In this document: positions 26,082 to 34,874 of the stretch, piece after piece
Position numbering within the stretch: the stretch's first letter is position 1
Layout of the letters: each line of letters opens with the position of its first letter
Assembly: GCF_000315015.1 (NCBI RefSeq)
Contig: NZ_BAEP01000023.1
Location: 159,851-223,850, forward strand
Origin: Paraglaciecola mesophila KMM 241
Lineage (GTDB): Bacteria; Pseudomonadota; Gammaproteobacteria; Enterobacterales; Alteromonadaceae
DNA length: 64,000 nucleotides
Direction: 5' to 3'
Program-made: the position numbers and the translations under genes
The notes under the pieces: model-generated
Database searches by the model: none
The model's input: only the letters and a program-made list of their open reading frames with translations
Told to the model about the DNA's origin: nothing

Positions 26082-27182
26082 CTATCTACTGACGTTTGGG
26101 TTAGATGAATTTTTAATTTTTTTAAGTAAATGCTCTGGCGTGATACACGTGTAAACTTGCCAGAGTACATTTAGATCTTTGTGACCTGTAATGGTTGCAA
26201 CCTCTTCAATCGTGTAGCCGGCCTCAATCAATCTAGTGGCCGCTTCTCGCCTTAGGTCGTGATAACGAAGGTTTTCTATTCCGAGCTTTTTACATGCACT
26301 TCGAAATCCAGCTGTTACCGAGCGAGGGTCAAAGGGAAAAATTAGTTCAGATGATCTAGGTTGAGATAAGATTATAGAGAGTGCATTGCCTAGTAATGGT
26401 ATTTCCATGTGGTTTCCTTCGGAACCATTTGGGTTTTTCCTATCCCTTACTAATATTTTGAACTCTTTACCTTTGAGGTCACTCCACCGTAGGGACGTAA
26501 CTTCTGAAATCCTTAGGCACGTTGCGAGTGATATCTCGAAAATTGCGCTGTAAGGGATAATGGTTGCTTGATGTTTTTCTTTTCCTTTGAAAAGCTTTAA
26601 AAGACGTTGGTGTTCATCTCCTTCTAGTCGCCTTTTTCTAGGTTTGGAACGGGCTATGAGCTGGAGATCATAAAGTGCCTGATATGACTCTACTACTGGT
26701 TTTTGTGAACAGTTTATTCCAAGGAGTGATTTACCAATCCTTAAAACTTTTCGAATAAGGCTTACATCTATTGCTAAGGTTGCAGGACCCGGTTGTGACT
26801 CCGAATCTTTTCTAGCGAGACAATATTGCACTATATCGTGACTTTTTATCTTGGATGCAACAAGTTGTGATATGGGGTATTTTAAAATCGTTCGATAACT
26901 AAAGATCGCAGTTCTGCCTAGTGGCCTATTGGATTTAGCCTTGTATTTTTCATACTCGCGAATTAAATCTCCAAGTATTACCTCCCTGTATCCAACCAAC
27001 ATATTGGTCTCGTCAGTTTCAAGCTGAAATATAAGTGCCCTTGCCCAGCGTAAGGCGGCTGTTTTAGAGGTAAAAGTCTTAGATTTTGAAAAGACTATCT
27101 TGCCTTTGTTTTTTTGAGTTACAGATGTACTATACACGGCTCGATCCCCGCGAAGCCGCTTTTTAACTGTGTAAAACGCCAT
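26082..27182 (-). CDS. Tyrosine recombinase (phage-type integrase), copy 2, adjacent to dusA
   Basis: 366 residues with the complete catalytic set: Arg in T-C-L-R-I-S-E-V, H-x-x-R in Y-H-D-L-R-R-E-A, G-H-K, and the Tyr in V-Y-T-C-I-T. The start ATG 27182 has AGGAAG at good spacing. It is divergent from dusA, 131 bases away. A family of integrases that recombine into the 5' end of dusA has been described, and the position fits that family, which would make this the enzyme that delivered the island. Confidence 0.9.
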   Translation of the reverse strand: MAFYTVKKRLRGDRAVYSTSVTQKNKGKIVFSKSKTFTSKTAALRWARALIFQLETDETNMLVGYREVILGDLIREYEKYKAKSNRPLGRTAIFSYRTILKYPISQLVASKIKSHDIVQYCLARKDSESQPGPATLAIDVSLIRKVLRIGKSLLGINCSQKPVVESYQALYDLQLIARSKPRKRRLEGDEHQRLLKLFKGKEKHQATIIPYSAIFEISLATCLRISEVTSLRWSDLKGKEFKILVRDRKNPNGSEGNHMEIPLLGNALSIILSQPRSSELIFPFDPRSVTAGFRSACKKLGIENLRYHDLRREAATRLIEAGYTIEEVATITGHKDLNVLWQVYTCITPEHLLKKIKNSSNPNVSR

Positions 27183-27313
27183 TGTTTTGTCTTCCTATTG
27201 TCTACCTGAAGGGTTAAAACCGACGGAATACAGAGGAAATATCACTATTTTTGAAATCGGTAAAAATGACGATGTTAGTCAATTTATGTATATAAATCAT
27301 AGAGGTATAAACT

Positions 27314-28345
27314 GTGTCTACTCCTCCAATTAATCGCACCATTTCAGTCGCGCCAATGCTGGATTGGACCGATAAGCATTGTCGATATTTTTTGCGTCAA
27401 ATTTCCAAACATTCGCTGCTATATACCGAGATGGTTACCACGGGGGCTATTATCTTCGGCAAAGGAGATTACCTTGCTTTTAACGACGCTGAGCACCCTG
27501 TTGCACTGCAGTTAGGTGGGTCTGATCCGGTGGATATGGCGCGTTGTGCCGTGCTGGCCCAAGAGCGGGGCTATGACGAAGTCAATATTAATGTTGGTTG
27601 CCCATCTGATAGAGTACAAAATGGGCGTTTCGGCGCATGCTTGATGGCTGAACCTAAAACCGTAGCGGCGTGTATTCAGGCGATGCAAAAAGAAGTCGAT
27701 ATCCCTGTTACGGTGAAATCCCGTATCGGAATTGATGATATGGACGAATACAAAGACTTAACCGATTTTATTCAGATTGTTGCTGATGCTGGGTGCGATA
27801 TATTCACGGTGCATGCTCGTAAAGCTTGGTTGAAAGGTCTCAGCCCAAAAGAGAATCGTGATATCCCTCCTCTGATGTATGACCGCGTTTATTCGCTAAA
27901 AGAAGAGTTTCCGCAGTTAAACCTCAGTATCAATGGTGGAGTAAAAACGCTGGATGATGCAGCCGCGCACCTAGAGAAGCTCGACGGTGTAATGATAGGG
28001 CGTGAGGTCTACAGTAATCCTTATATTCTGGCTGACGTGGACAAACGTTTCTATCAGGACGACAGCCCAGTGCCAAGTCGAGAAGAGATAGTACACGCTA
28101 TGCTGCCATATGTTGAAGCTCAGATGGCAAGTGGCGCGCGAGCATGGAATATAGCTCGTCATATGTTGGGTTTATTTCAAGGACAACCTGGGGGGCGTAT
28201 TTGGCGACGTTATTTGAGCCAACATGGCACTGGGCAAAGTAAGAATGGCTTGCAGGTCGGCCCAGAATTACTGATTAACGCATTGGCAGCGGTTGAAGAG
28301 GCGCGCGCAACTGCAAAAGCGTACCAAGATAGTAGGGTTAGTTAA
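27314..28345 (+). CDS. dusA: tRNA-dihydrouridine synthase A
   Basis: A 343-residue FMN-dependent reductase that makes dihydrouridine in the tRNA D-loop. It starts with the S-V-A-P-M-L-D-W-T-D flavin-binding strand and has N-V-G-C-P-S-D-R-V with the catalytic cysteine, K-S-R-I-G-I-D and N-G-G-V. The length is normal for DusA. GTG 27314 is preceded by AGAGG. The gene is intact although it borders the island, consistent with integrases that restore its 5' end on insertion. Confidence 0.95.
   Translation: MSTPPINRTISVAPMLDWTDKHCRYFLRQISKHSLLYTEMVTTGAIIFGKGDYLAFNDAEHPVALQLGGSDPVDMARCAVLAQERGYDEVNINVGCPSDRVQNGRFGACLMAEPKTVAACIQAMQKEVDIPVTVKSRIGIDDMDEYKDLTDFIQIVADAGCDIFTVHARKAWLKGLSPKENRDIPPLMYDRVYSLKEEFPQLNLSINGGVKTLDDAAAHLEKLDGVMIGREVYSNPYILADVDKRFYQDDSPVPSREEIVHAMLPYVEAQMASGARAWNIARHMLGLFQGQPGGRIWRRYLSQHGTGQSKNGLQVGPELLINALAAVEEARATAKAYQDSRVS
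27350..27385. other. Candidate attachment core at the 5' end of dusA
   Basis: The conserved codons for A-P-M-L-D-W-T-D-K-H-C are the segment where dusA-specific islands are known to recombine. I found no second copy within the window, so the other end of the island, if it exists, is to the left of position 1. Confidence 0.35.
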
Positions 28346-28559
28346 TTTAACCACTCCTGTGGTGGATTTTACTAACCTGTTGCATTTTTAACCTACTCTG
28401 ATTTTTCTGGCGTTATTAACTTTTTAATTAATGTCTATAAATCAGCGGCTTATAAAATATTTTGCACTTGGCACAACTCTCGCAATATTTCACTCGACTT
28501 AACTAAAGTGTTTAAAAAAAATCAAAACATTTAATCATTTAACGAAAAGAGGAAATATT

Positions 28560-28838
28560 ATGTTTACTAAATCAACTATCGCAGCGATCGCCTTAACGTC
28601 TACCTTTGCATTTAGCTCACATGCATCAGCAGCCGAAGTGAACTTAGAGCAATTTGTTAGCGGCATGATGGTGAAAACCATAGAGACAACTAAAACTGAA
28701 CTCCAGTATGGTATTCAAGAAGCAGTACTGACAGCTAGCAACATGTTTAGCATTAATAGTAATGAGCCTGTATATGCAAGCAAAGTCACTATCACTGATT
28801 TAAATGTAAAAGAAGAAGATAAAAACCAAGCAGAATAA
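28560..28838 (+). CDS. Small secreted protein
   Basis: 92 residues with a classical signal peptide (basic start, hydrophobic core, A-S-A cleavage near residue 24), leaving about 68 mature residues that are acidic and helical. GAGG precedes the ATG. The next gene, a small membrane protein, starts ten bases after its stop with its own AAGGAG, so the two form an operon. I do not recognise the family. Confidence 0.6.
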   Translation: MFTKSTIAAIALTSTFAFSSHASAAEVNLEQFVSGMMVKTIETTKTELQYGIQEAVLTASNMFSINSNEPVYASKVTITDLNVKEEDKNQAE

Positions 28839-28848
28839 GGAGATGATT

Positions 28849-29007
28849 ATGTTCGACCATAACACTCTTATCACGCTCTTATTTGCACCAGTTGTCGCGT
28901 ACATCGCGGGTGCTATTTTGTTTTCCGTCATCGTATCGTTGCAGGAAAACGTAGCTACATCTTCTAGCCTTAATAGCTCAAACTTAAACAGCGGTCACTC
29001 TTTGTAG
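28849..29007 (+). CDS. 52-residue small membrane protein
   Basis: ATG 28849 with AAGGAG seven bases upstream; an ATG at 28843 is too close to that site. One or two hydrophobic segments (L-I-T-L-L-F-A-P-V-V-A-Y-I-A-G-A-I-L-F-S-V-I-V-S-L) are followed by a Ser/Asn-rich tail. It is co-transcribed with the secreted protein upstream. Function unknown. Confidence 0.55.
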   Translation: MFDHNTLITLLFAPVVAYIAGAILFSVIVSLQENVATSSSLNSSNLNSGHSL

Positions 29008-29027
29008 TATTGATCGCTGTTGAAATG

Positions 29028-30086
29028 TTAAGGTTTAGCCAGCTTTGGCACAAACCGCGTTATTTTCTCCCATCCCCACTTTTTAATCGAATCCACTTTT
29101 ATCCATTTGTGTAGTAATTCAGACAGCCAAGATAGTCCGATGTACATAATAAGAACAATACACAATCGTTTTGGCCAACCACTGGGAAATACGACCCGGA
29201 CAATCGGTTCAAGAACGAAATAAAGCGGCATATGACCTATAAAAACAATAATGGTATTGCGCGAGAAGAATCGCACTATCCGACCGGCCTTAATACGACT
29301 GAATACAGCAATACTAAATAAGGTATTGGCTAGATATACTACTGAAACGATGCTTGAAGTGGTTAACGCGTTGATAAATTGAGAGCTAATTTCAATACTT
29401 TTAAAAGGGAAACGATTTGAAACGTCGAAATTATTAAGCGTAATAGCCCAAATTATGAGAAACCCCGCCCAACCTATAACCCTTACCATCAATCCACTTG
29501 AACTAGAATGATCCTTCTGTTGGCACATGTACATACCTAGCAAAAATAGAGTCAACCAGTTTGGTAATGACATGTAAGCAATAAAAATGGAATTATCGTT
29601 AATGAAGTAACTACGAAATACAATTTCGAAAATCAGGCTCAAAAAAAGCACTATTGGGGTAATCTTAATATGACGAAAAACAATGACCCAGAGAAGGATT
29701 ATGTGTAAATAGGTGCCAATGAACCATGTTGTTGGATTCGCGGGAAAGAAATTAAATATGACGTTGATCCCCAAAAAAAGGGGAGCGTAATTACTTTCCG
29801 CTAAGTCCTGTATAGCAAAAAAGCTGATCATACTGATGAACAGCGCAATAATGCCCCCCCAAAAGAACATAGGGAATATTCTGTTATAACCCACTTGATA
29901 ATGTGTACTATTAACTTTACCTAGCCCCCATCCCATAATAAAAACAAACATGGCCACACCTAATTGTTTAGGGTAGACAGGTTGGGTAAATTGATTAAAC
30001 GGGTCGCCAAAAAAATGTCCAAATACAATTAAAAACATGCCTACTGCTTTCATCCAGTCTACAAAATCACTACGTACTTTATCCAT
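29028..30086 (-). CDS. Acyltransferase 3 family membrane protein
   Basis: 352 residues with about ten membrane segments. The start, D-F-V-D-W-M-K-A-V-G-M-F-L-I-V-F-G-H-F, contains the conserved His of the acyltransferase-3 (OafA/NodX) family, which transfers acyl groups to extracytoplasmic sugars. It is the last gene of a five-gene leftward operon starting with a carrier protein at 33131. In that context it could be the step that moves or adds an acyl group at the cell surface. Confidence 0.8.
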   Translation of the reverse strand: MDKVRSDFVDWMKAVGMFLIVFGHFFGDPFNQFTQPVYPKQLGVAMFVFIMGWGLGKVNSTHYQVGYNRIFPMFFWGGIIALFISMISFFAIQDLAESNYAPLFLGINVIFNFFPANPTTWFIGTYLHIILLWVIVFRHIKITPIVLFLSLIFEIVFRSYFINDNSIFIAYMSLPNWLTLFLLGMYMCQQKDHSSSSGLMVRVIGWAGFLIIWAITLNNFDVSNRFPFKSIEISSQFINALTTSSIVSVVYLANTLFSIAVFSRIKAGRIVRFFSRNTIIVFIGHMPLYFVLEPIVRVVFPSGWPKRLCIVLIMYIGLSWLSELLHKWIKVDSIKKWGWEKITRFVPKLAKP

Positions 30087-30092
30087 CTGTAA

Positions 30093-30755
30093 TCACACCT
30101 CAGGTTGAGACTTTAAAATTTCTTCGCTCACCTTTACTTTGGTGGTTGTATTATTAGAGCTCGGCTCGAAGCTTTTAACGAATCTTGCAGGATTGCCCGC
30201 AACAACAATGTTTGCTTTTACATTGGTATTAACGACAGCACCGGCGGCTACTAAAGAGCCTCTTCCTATATTGGCGAGTATGATGGCGCCCTCGCCGACC
30301 CAGACATTTTCTGCGATTTCGATTCGATTAATGTTGTCTTTCGAAAATGGCATCCACTCACCATTTTCCTCGTTACGCTGGTGTTGGGTGTTTCCGCTTA
30401 ACAAACTGGAATGACTGCCTATTAAGCAGTTCTTTTTTAAATATGCAGAGCCTATTGAACAGTAAATTCCGGTGTAGACATTGTCTTCTATGACCGTGCC
30501 TCGGTGAGCGAAAATAGTGCCAAAACCAATATGACTATTAAGTGAACATTTCTCTAAGGTCAGTGAATAGAATGCTCTTCGCAAAAACACGCCTGGCAGC
30601 CCTGGTAATATTGAAACGATGTGCGTCCAAAATGCAAAAACGGCTTCAGAATGCGGGCTTAATTTGGTTTCTAACCAGCAAGTGATAGCCAGAGGTAAAA
30701 CAACAAGTTGGCAAATACGATTTATAATTAATTTGATAGTGCTATACATGGTCAA
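30093..30755 (-). CDS. Left-handed beta-helix acyltransferase
   Basis: 220 residues, with repeated hexapeptide turns ([LIV]-G-x-x-x) from about residue 80 to 190 (I-E-D-N-V-Y-T-G, I-A-E-N-V-W-V-G-E-G, A-G-N-P-A-R), typical of soluble O-acetyltransferases such as WcaF-type enzymes. The N-terminal ~60 residues contain a hydrophobic helix. It lies six bases upstream of the acyltransferase-3 gene in the same operon. The sugar substrate cannot be deduced. Confidence 0.8.
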   Translation of the reverse strand: MTMYSTIKLIINRICQLVVLPLAITCWLETKLSPHSEAVFAFWTHIVSILPGLPGVFLRRAFYSLTLEKCSLNSHIGFGTIFAHRGTVIEDNVYTGIYCSIGSAYLKKNCLIGSHSSLLSGNTQHQRNEENGEWMPFSKDNINRIEIAENVWVGEGAIILANIGRGSLVAAGAVVNTNVKANIVVAGNPARFVKSFEPSSNNTTTKVKVSEEILKSQPEV

Positions 30756-30797
30756 TATCCTTGTTAGGTCGTAATATCGTCATTGCGTATCAAATAA

Positions 30798-32141
30798 TTA
30801 CGATCGTTTACGCATCCTTTTAAAACGTGCATTGTGAGTATAGTTATCAATTAAAGTTATTTTTCTAGGGATTTTGTATTGCTGTAAGCTGGAAGAGCAA
30901 TGTTTGCGCATTCTGACTTTGAATTCTGATAATGTTTCTTCCGTGTTCAGCTTCACCTCGATAGCGACGACCATTCCTGTTATCGCGTGAGGAATAGAAT
31001 ACACGGCGGCGTCCTCTACTCCCTCCATTTCCAAAACGACACTTTCGACTTCGGCGGGATAGACCTTCTCCCCACCTACGTTAATGATTTCACTCTGCCG
31101 GCCTAATATTTTTATCCACTCACCATCTTGCTCAACTTGGTCGCCAGTGTCTAAAAAGCCGTCTTCATCAAAGGGAGAGGGGGCATTAAGATAGCCTAGC
31201 ATGGCTGATTCCGATTTTATCCAAAGACGTCCGTCTACGATTTTGGTCTCAAACTCAGCACCACCTACTTTTACCCACAGGGACTTCGAGTCTCGAGATT
31301 TTGAGCGTAAAATACCGACTTCAGACAAGCCATAGGTTTGCAGTAGTTTGGTCTCTGGAAACCTAGCAGTTATCGCTGCTAGAGTACTGTCAGGCATGGT
31401 TTCGGTGCCGTAAGTAATCAGTTTAAGTGAGCTAAGGTCAGCGTCATCAGCCGCGCCAGAGAGCAACAGCAAATTAATAAAGGTAGGCGAAGTAGGTAGT
31501 ACTTCTACTTGATGTGTATCGATTGCTTCACACACAGATTCTGGGGTTCGTTTCGCAGGCACCACTGCCGTACCGCCATTTGCCAAAGTGTAAAGTAACG
31601 TATTCACGCCTCCAATATGATCAAACTGCAAAAAGGCTAGGGTGCGCATCATTTTTCGAGGGACGGTAAATTTATTGAGGAGCTGTGATAAATCATGAAA
31701 TATTGCTTTGCTTTTCCCCGTTGAGCCAGAGGAAAATAATACCAAACCGGGTTGATTTCTTCCGCGAAGAACCTGGTATAGCTCGTGGTTTGGTTGATTA
31801 TTGGTTCTAACTAACGTAACAGGGCCATCACCGAGAATAATATCGTACTGGTTTTGAGCGATATCACAGAAGCTATCAAAATGGGCCTTTGAGTCATTTG
31901 ATAGCGGCACAATAATATTGCGATTATGCGTCAGTGCCAAAAACAGAGAGATGCTATCAGCGCTATAATCCGATTTGATACTAACGACTTCTCCCGGCTG
32001 TATTTGCTCTTCTTTTATCCACTTAAGCCAAGCATGATATTTGGTCAGTAATTCTGCATACGTAATAACATTGCTGCCAACTGCGACGGCTTGTTGGTTT
32101 TCGAGTTCTGCCATTTTGTCCAATAGAAATTGTACTGTCAT
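30798..32141 (-). CDS. AMP-dependent acyl-activating enzyme
   Basis: 447 residues of the adenylate-forming (ANL) superfamily. The ATP loop S-S-G-S-T-G-K-S lies at 137-144, T-Y-G-L-S-E in the middle, the L-D-T-G-D hinge region and G-G-E-K-V-Y-P-A-E-V-E follow, and a C-terminal domain ends N-A-R-F-K-R-M-R. This size fits ligases that load acyl or amino acids onto a carrier protein or CoA. Its start overlaps the upstream SDR stop (ATGA). With the carrier protein two genes upstream, it probably charges that protein. Confidence 0.85.
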   Translation of the reverse strand: MTVQFLLDKMAELENQQAVAVGSNVITYAELLTKYHAWLKWIKEEQIQPGEVVSIKSDYSADSISLFLALTHNRNIIVPLSNDSKAHFDSFCDIAQNQYDIILGDGPVTLVRTNNQPNHELYQVLRGRNQPGLVLFSSGSTGKSKAIFHDLSQLLNKFTVPRKMMRTLAFLQFDHIGGVNTLLYTLANGGTAVVPAKRTPESVCEAIDTHQVEVLPTSPTFINLLLLSGAADDADLSSLKLITYGTETMPDSTLAAITARFPETKLLQTYGLSEVGILRSKSRDSKSLWVKVGGAEFETKIVDGRLWIKSESAMLGYLNAPSPFDEDGFLDTGDQVEQDGEWIKILGRQSEIINVGGEKVYPAEVESVVLEMEGVEDAAVYSIPHAITGMVVAIEVKLNTEETLSEFKVRMRKHCSSSLQQYKIPRKITLIDNYTHNARFKRMRKRS

Positions 32142-32833
32142 GATATCCCTCCTAGATAAATGATCTGACCTGTAATCATTTTGCTCTGTGGCTTAATGAA
32201 AAAGTCGATTAAGTTAAGTACATCTTCCGGCTGCGCCATTTTCTGTATCGCTTGTTGCTTGACTAGGCGTGCTATTTTTTCTTCACCCACGCCGCGTATT
32301 AAGTCTGTGGCTATTGGCGAAGGTCCGATTGCGTTGCAGGTTATATTGAAGCTGCTTAGTTCTTTGGCGAGTACACGTGTTAATGATTCAACAGCACTTT
32401 TTGACGCGGCATAAGCCGCTTCTCCCTCTAGATTCATCGGCACAGCGACGGTACTCATATTGATGATCCGAGGGTTTGCTGATTTTCTGAGTAGACTGAT
32501 TGCTTTTTGGCAGCACATAAAAGTACCCGCATAGTTCACGTCTATGGTCTCGCGCATATTTTTAAAAGGAGTCAGCGCGAACGCGTTCATACGTGCAACC
32601 CCCGCGTTATTAATTAACACGTCGATGTACTTGAACGACTTTCTTATTTGAATAAATAAATTGCTGACGTCTTCTTCGTTCGAAACATCTGCTTCAAAGT
32701 GATGATAATTCTTGTGTGAAAAAGCGCTCTGACCACGAGCGCATCCAAATACGATATTCCCTTGCGCTAATAAGTGTTCAACCATTGATAACCCGAGCCC
32801 ACGACTCGCACCAGTAACAAGTATCTGTTGCAT
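32138..32833 (-). CDS. Short-chain dehydrogenase/reductase (FabG-like)
   Basis: 231 residues from ATG 32833, with AGGGGA eight bases upstream (the frame is open further upstream through the neighbouring gene's end). T-G-A-S-R-G-L-G (7-14) binds NAD(P), and N-N-A-G and the catalytic set Ser127, Tyr141, Lys145 (Y-A-A-S-K) are intact. It resembles 3-oxoacyl-ACP reductases. Lying four bases after the carrier protein gene, it would reduce a carrier-bound acyl chain. Confidence 0.85.
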   Translation of the reverse strand: MQQILVTGASRGLGLSMVEHLLAQGNIVFGCARGQSAFSHKNYHHFEADVSNEEDVSNLFIQIRKSFKYIDVLINNAGVARMNAFALTPFKNMRETIDVNYAGTFMCCQKAISLLRKSANPRIINMSTVAVPMNLEGEAAYAASKSAVESLTRVLAKELSSFNITCNAIGPSPIATDLIRGVGEEKIARLVKQQAIQKMAQPEDVLNLIDFFIKPQSKMITGQIIYLGGIS

Positions 32834-32837
32834 CGGG

Positions 32838-33131
32838 TTATTCCCCTGATAAAAGTTTATCGATATGCTCAACGAGAGAACTGACGTTTTTAAAAGGACT
32901 ATTGGCGGCCGACATGGCGCGTTCGTCACTTAAAGAGACTTGAATATCTTGGTCGAGCAGCATGTCCTCAATATCGATGAGCAATGCGACTAGCCCCATA
33001 GAGTCTAGGTGACCTTGCTTACCAAAAAGAGCCGTCTCGGGTGATATGGGGACTTGGGCGTCGTCTTCGCGAGATTGATTTGTGAGTTCAAGTGCTGCAA
33101 AAACGAGTGATTGAATTTCGTCGTGGGTCAT
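32838..33131 (-). CDS. Acyl carrier protein-like protein
   Basis: 97 residues from ATG 33131 with AAGGA upstream. G-H-L-D-S-M-G-L (Ser44) is the phosphopantetheine attachment motif of carrier proteins, in an acidic four-helix frame. The length exceeds that of housekeeping AcpP, and its position at the head of an operon with an adenylating enzyme marks it as a dedicated carrier protein. It is the first gene of the operon reading leftward to 29028. Confidence 0.8.
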   Translation of the reverse strand: MTHDEIQSLVFAALELTNQSREDDAQVPISPETALFGKQGHLDSMGLVALLIDIEDMLLDQDIQVSLSDERAMSAANSPFKNVSSLVEHIDKLLSGE

Positions 33132-33389
33132 ATGCTTATTCCTTAGCGTAAAGATAGCCATCGAACAGTTCTGGTTAATAAATAACCAGCTGCACTCATC
33201 ATACGCGCAGAAAATATCAATCTGCAAACTCTAAATAGCCCTCTTTTAGAAAAAAACGTGTTTCCCAATCGTTAATTTCACTAACTGATTGGTCAAAATA
33301 ACCACTTGTTCTTAAAGGTATGATTCTGCTCGATCGATACAAAAACAAATAAGCTATAAATTTCATGAGGTTAAGTATTATTCTTCATA
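33132..33389. other. Divergent intergenic region
   Basis: The space between the leftward acyl operon and rightward psp genes. It must hold the promoter of the former and PspF-type upstream sites for the latter; I cannot pick out exact sites apart from the sigma54 element at 33390. Confidence 0.35.
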
Positions 33390-33405
33390 TGGCACAACAC
33401 TTGTA
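33390..33405 (+). promoter_or_regulatory. Sigma54-type promoter for pspA
   Basis: TGGCAC-N5-TTGT matches the -24/-12 consensus (TGGCAC-N5-TTGC) except for one base. It lies 75 bases upstream of pspA, whose promoters in other Gammaproteobacteria are sigma54-dependent and activated by PspF. Confidence 0.65.
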
Positions 33406-33479
33406 ACAGGCTAGTAAATAGATAACGGTTGGTTGCACAACATGTACAACCAATAAACCTAACCAAGTGGAGATTTATT

Positions 33480-34139
33480 ATGGGTTTACTTTCAAGAATG
33501 TCAGATATCGTGCAATCAAACATTAATGCGTTATTAGATAAGGCTGAAGATCCAGAAAAAATGATCAAGCACCTCATTTTAGAGATGCAGGATACATTAG
33601 TTGAGGTACGTTCCGTTACCGCGACGGTGTTGGCTGATAAGAAGCAGATTGAGCGTCGTATCAGTAAACTTGAAATTGAAAGTGCGAATTGGCAGAGCAA
33701 AGCGCAGATCGCCTTACAAAAAGAGCGGGAAGATCTTGCTCGAGCAGCTCTAGGTGAAAAACAGCGAGTAGATCAAGCTTTAGATAGCCTGCATGAACAA
33801 CTAAACGAAGTTCAAGAATCTGTCAATAAACTACAAAGCGATAGTAGCCAGTTAAATGACAAGCTACTTGAAGCGAAAGCGAAACAAAAAACCTTGCTGA
33901 TAAGACAACGTACTCAAAGTTCACGCTTAAAGCTTAGACATTCAGATGCGTACAACAAAGTCGACACAGCTATCGTGAAGTTTGACCAATACGAGCGCCG
34001 TATCGATGACCTAGAAGCGCAAGTTGATGCATTTGACTTGGTCAGTGAAACAAAAGGCCTGAATGCTGAATTAGCCGAATTAGAAGCAAGCGAAGAAATA
34101 GAAAAACAGCTTGCTGAGCTGCGAAAAAAAGTCGCATAA
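33480..34139 (+). CDS. pspA: Phage shock protein A
   Basis: 219 residues from ATG 33480, with GGAG upstream. It is almost entirely coiled coil after an amphipathic N-terminal helix (M-G-L-L-S-R-M-S-D-I-V), as in PspA/IM30. The protein coats damaged inner membrane and in E. coli also restrains the activator PspF. Codons and length are typical. It heads a cluster with a PspC-domain protein and another membrane protein. Confidence 0.93.
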   Translation: MGLLSRMSDIVQSNINALLDKAEDPEKMIKHLILEMQDTLVEVRSVTATVLADKKQIERRISKLEIESANWQSKAQIALQKEREDLARAALGEKQRVDQALDSLHEQLNEVQESVNKLQSDSSQLNDKLLEAKAKQKTLLIRQRTQSSRLKLRHSDAYNKVDTAIVKFDQYERRIDDLEAQVDAFDLVSETKGLNAELAELEASEEIEKQLAELRKKVA

Positions 34140-34214
34140 GCACACAGAACCGATTGAGTAGTTAGAGGTGCCAGCAGAAACGGGAAGTGGCTCACCTCAA
34201 ATTTGGAGAATGAC

Positions 34215-34418
34215 ATGAGAGATTACATAAATATAAACAGACTTCATAGAGATGCATTGCACGCCAAAATTTCAGGTGTATGCGCAGGATTAGCAAAACA
34301 TTGGGATCAGCCGCGCTGGGCAATACGCGTTGCAGCAATTTTAAGCCTGCTTTTGTTACCGGTTCCCACCGCCGTTGCATATGGTATGGCAGTACTTTTA
34401 TTGCCTACACGGCCATGA
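34215..34418 (+). CDS. PspC-domain membrane protein
   Basis: 67 residues from ATG 34215 (GGAG seven bases upstream). The single PspC domain contains I-S-G-V-C-A-G-L-A-K-H, then a membrane span (A-I-R-V-A-A-I-L-S-L-L-L-L-P-V). PspC proteins sense envelope stress with PspB. The gene is shorter than PspC of E. coli. Its stop overlaps the next start by four bases (ATGA). Confidence 0.8.
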   Translation: MRDYININRLHRDALHAKISGVCAGLAKHWDQPRWAIRVAAILSLLLLPVPTAVAYGMAVLLLPTRP

Positions 34419-34759
34419 ATGTTCTCAAGAACCTAGCGCTGGCAGTGTTAATTGCCATCTTAATAACTTACAGCCTTGGTTATGCCGCGTCAGATTTGCT
34501 CGATATTCGCCTGCAACTCGACAGTGATTTCGTAGAGCCGATAACGTCGTTAATTTTATTAGTTATTGTGGGTGTTGTATTAGTGATGATTGGATTCGCA
34601 GTTGCGCTTAGTGTTGTTGCAGCTATTGGGTTTACCATATTTGCTATATTGGGCGCACTGGTATTTGCAGGTTTGAGTAGTATCTGGCCAATATTGCTAG
34701 GTGCAATTATCATAATATGGCTGCTAAAAGACAAAAAAAGCAACGATAGTTACTCGTGA
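34415..34759 (+). CDS. Psp-associated membrane protein
   Basis: 114 residues from ATG 34415, overlapping the pspC stop. Three hydrophobic segments (about 4-20, 43-62 and 66-98) are followed by a charged end. Similar multi-span proteins follow PspC in marine gammaproteobacteria, but I cannot name it. Probably an inner-membrane part of the stress response. Confidence 0.6.
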   Translation: MNVLKNLALAVLIAILITYSLGYAASDLLDIRLQLDSDFVEPITSLILLVIVGVVLVMIGFAVALSVVAAIGFTIFAILGALVFAGLSSIWPILLGAIIIIWLLKDKKSNDSYS

Positions 34760-34874
34760 TCATCGGTTGATTTTTCCCGTATAATCGTGGGGCATGGACG
34801 CCCATCTACTGGAATGGGTAGCATCTTGTTGAAATTTACTGAATAATTCTGTTTTCACTTAAACGGAAGAGTAG

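Noticed and set aside
28350..28366. Short hairpin after dusA as a terminator
   Set aside because: The stem is only about five base pairs and the T-run is interrupted, so it is too weak to report as a terminator.
33132..33227. Longer N terminus of the carrier protein (in-frame start at 33227)
   Set aside because: The extra 32 residues are unlike carrier proteins, and the ribosome-binding site supports ATG 33131.
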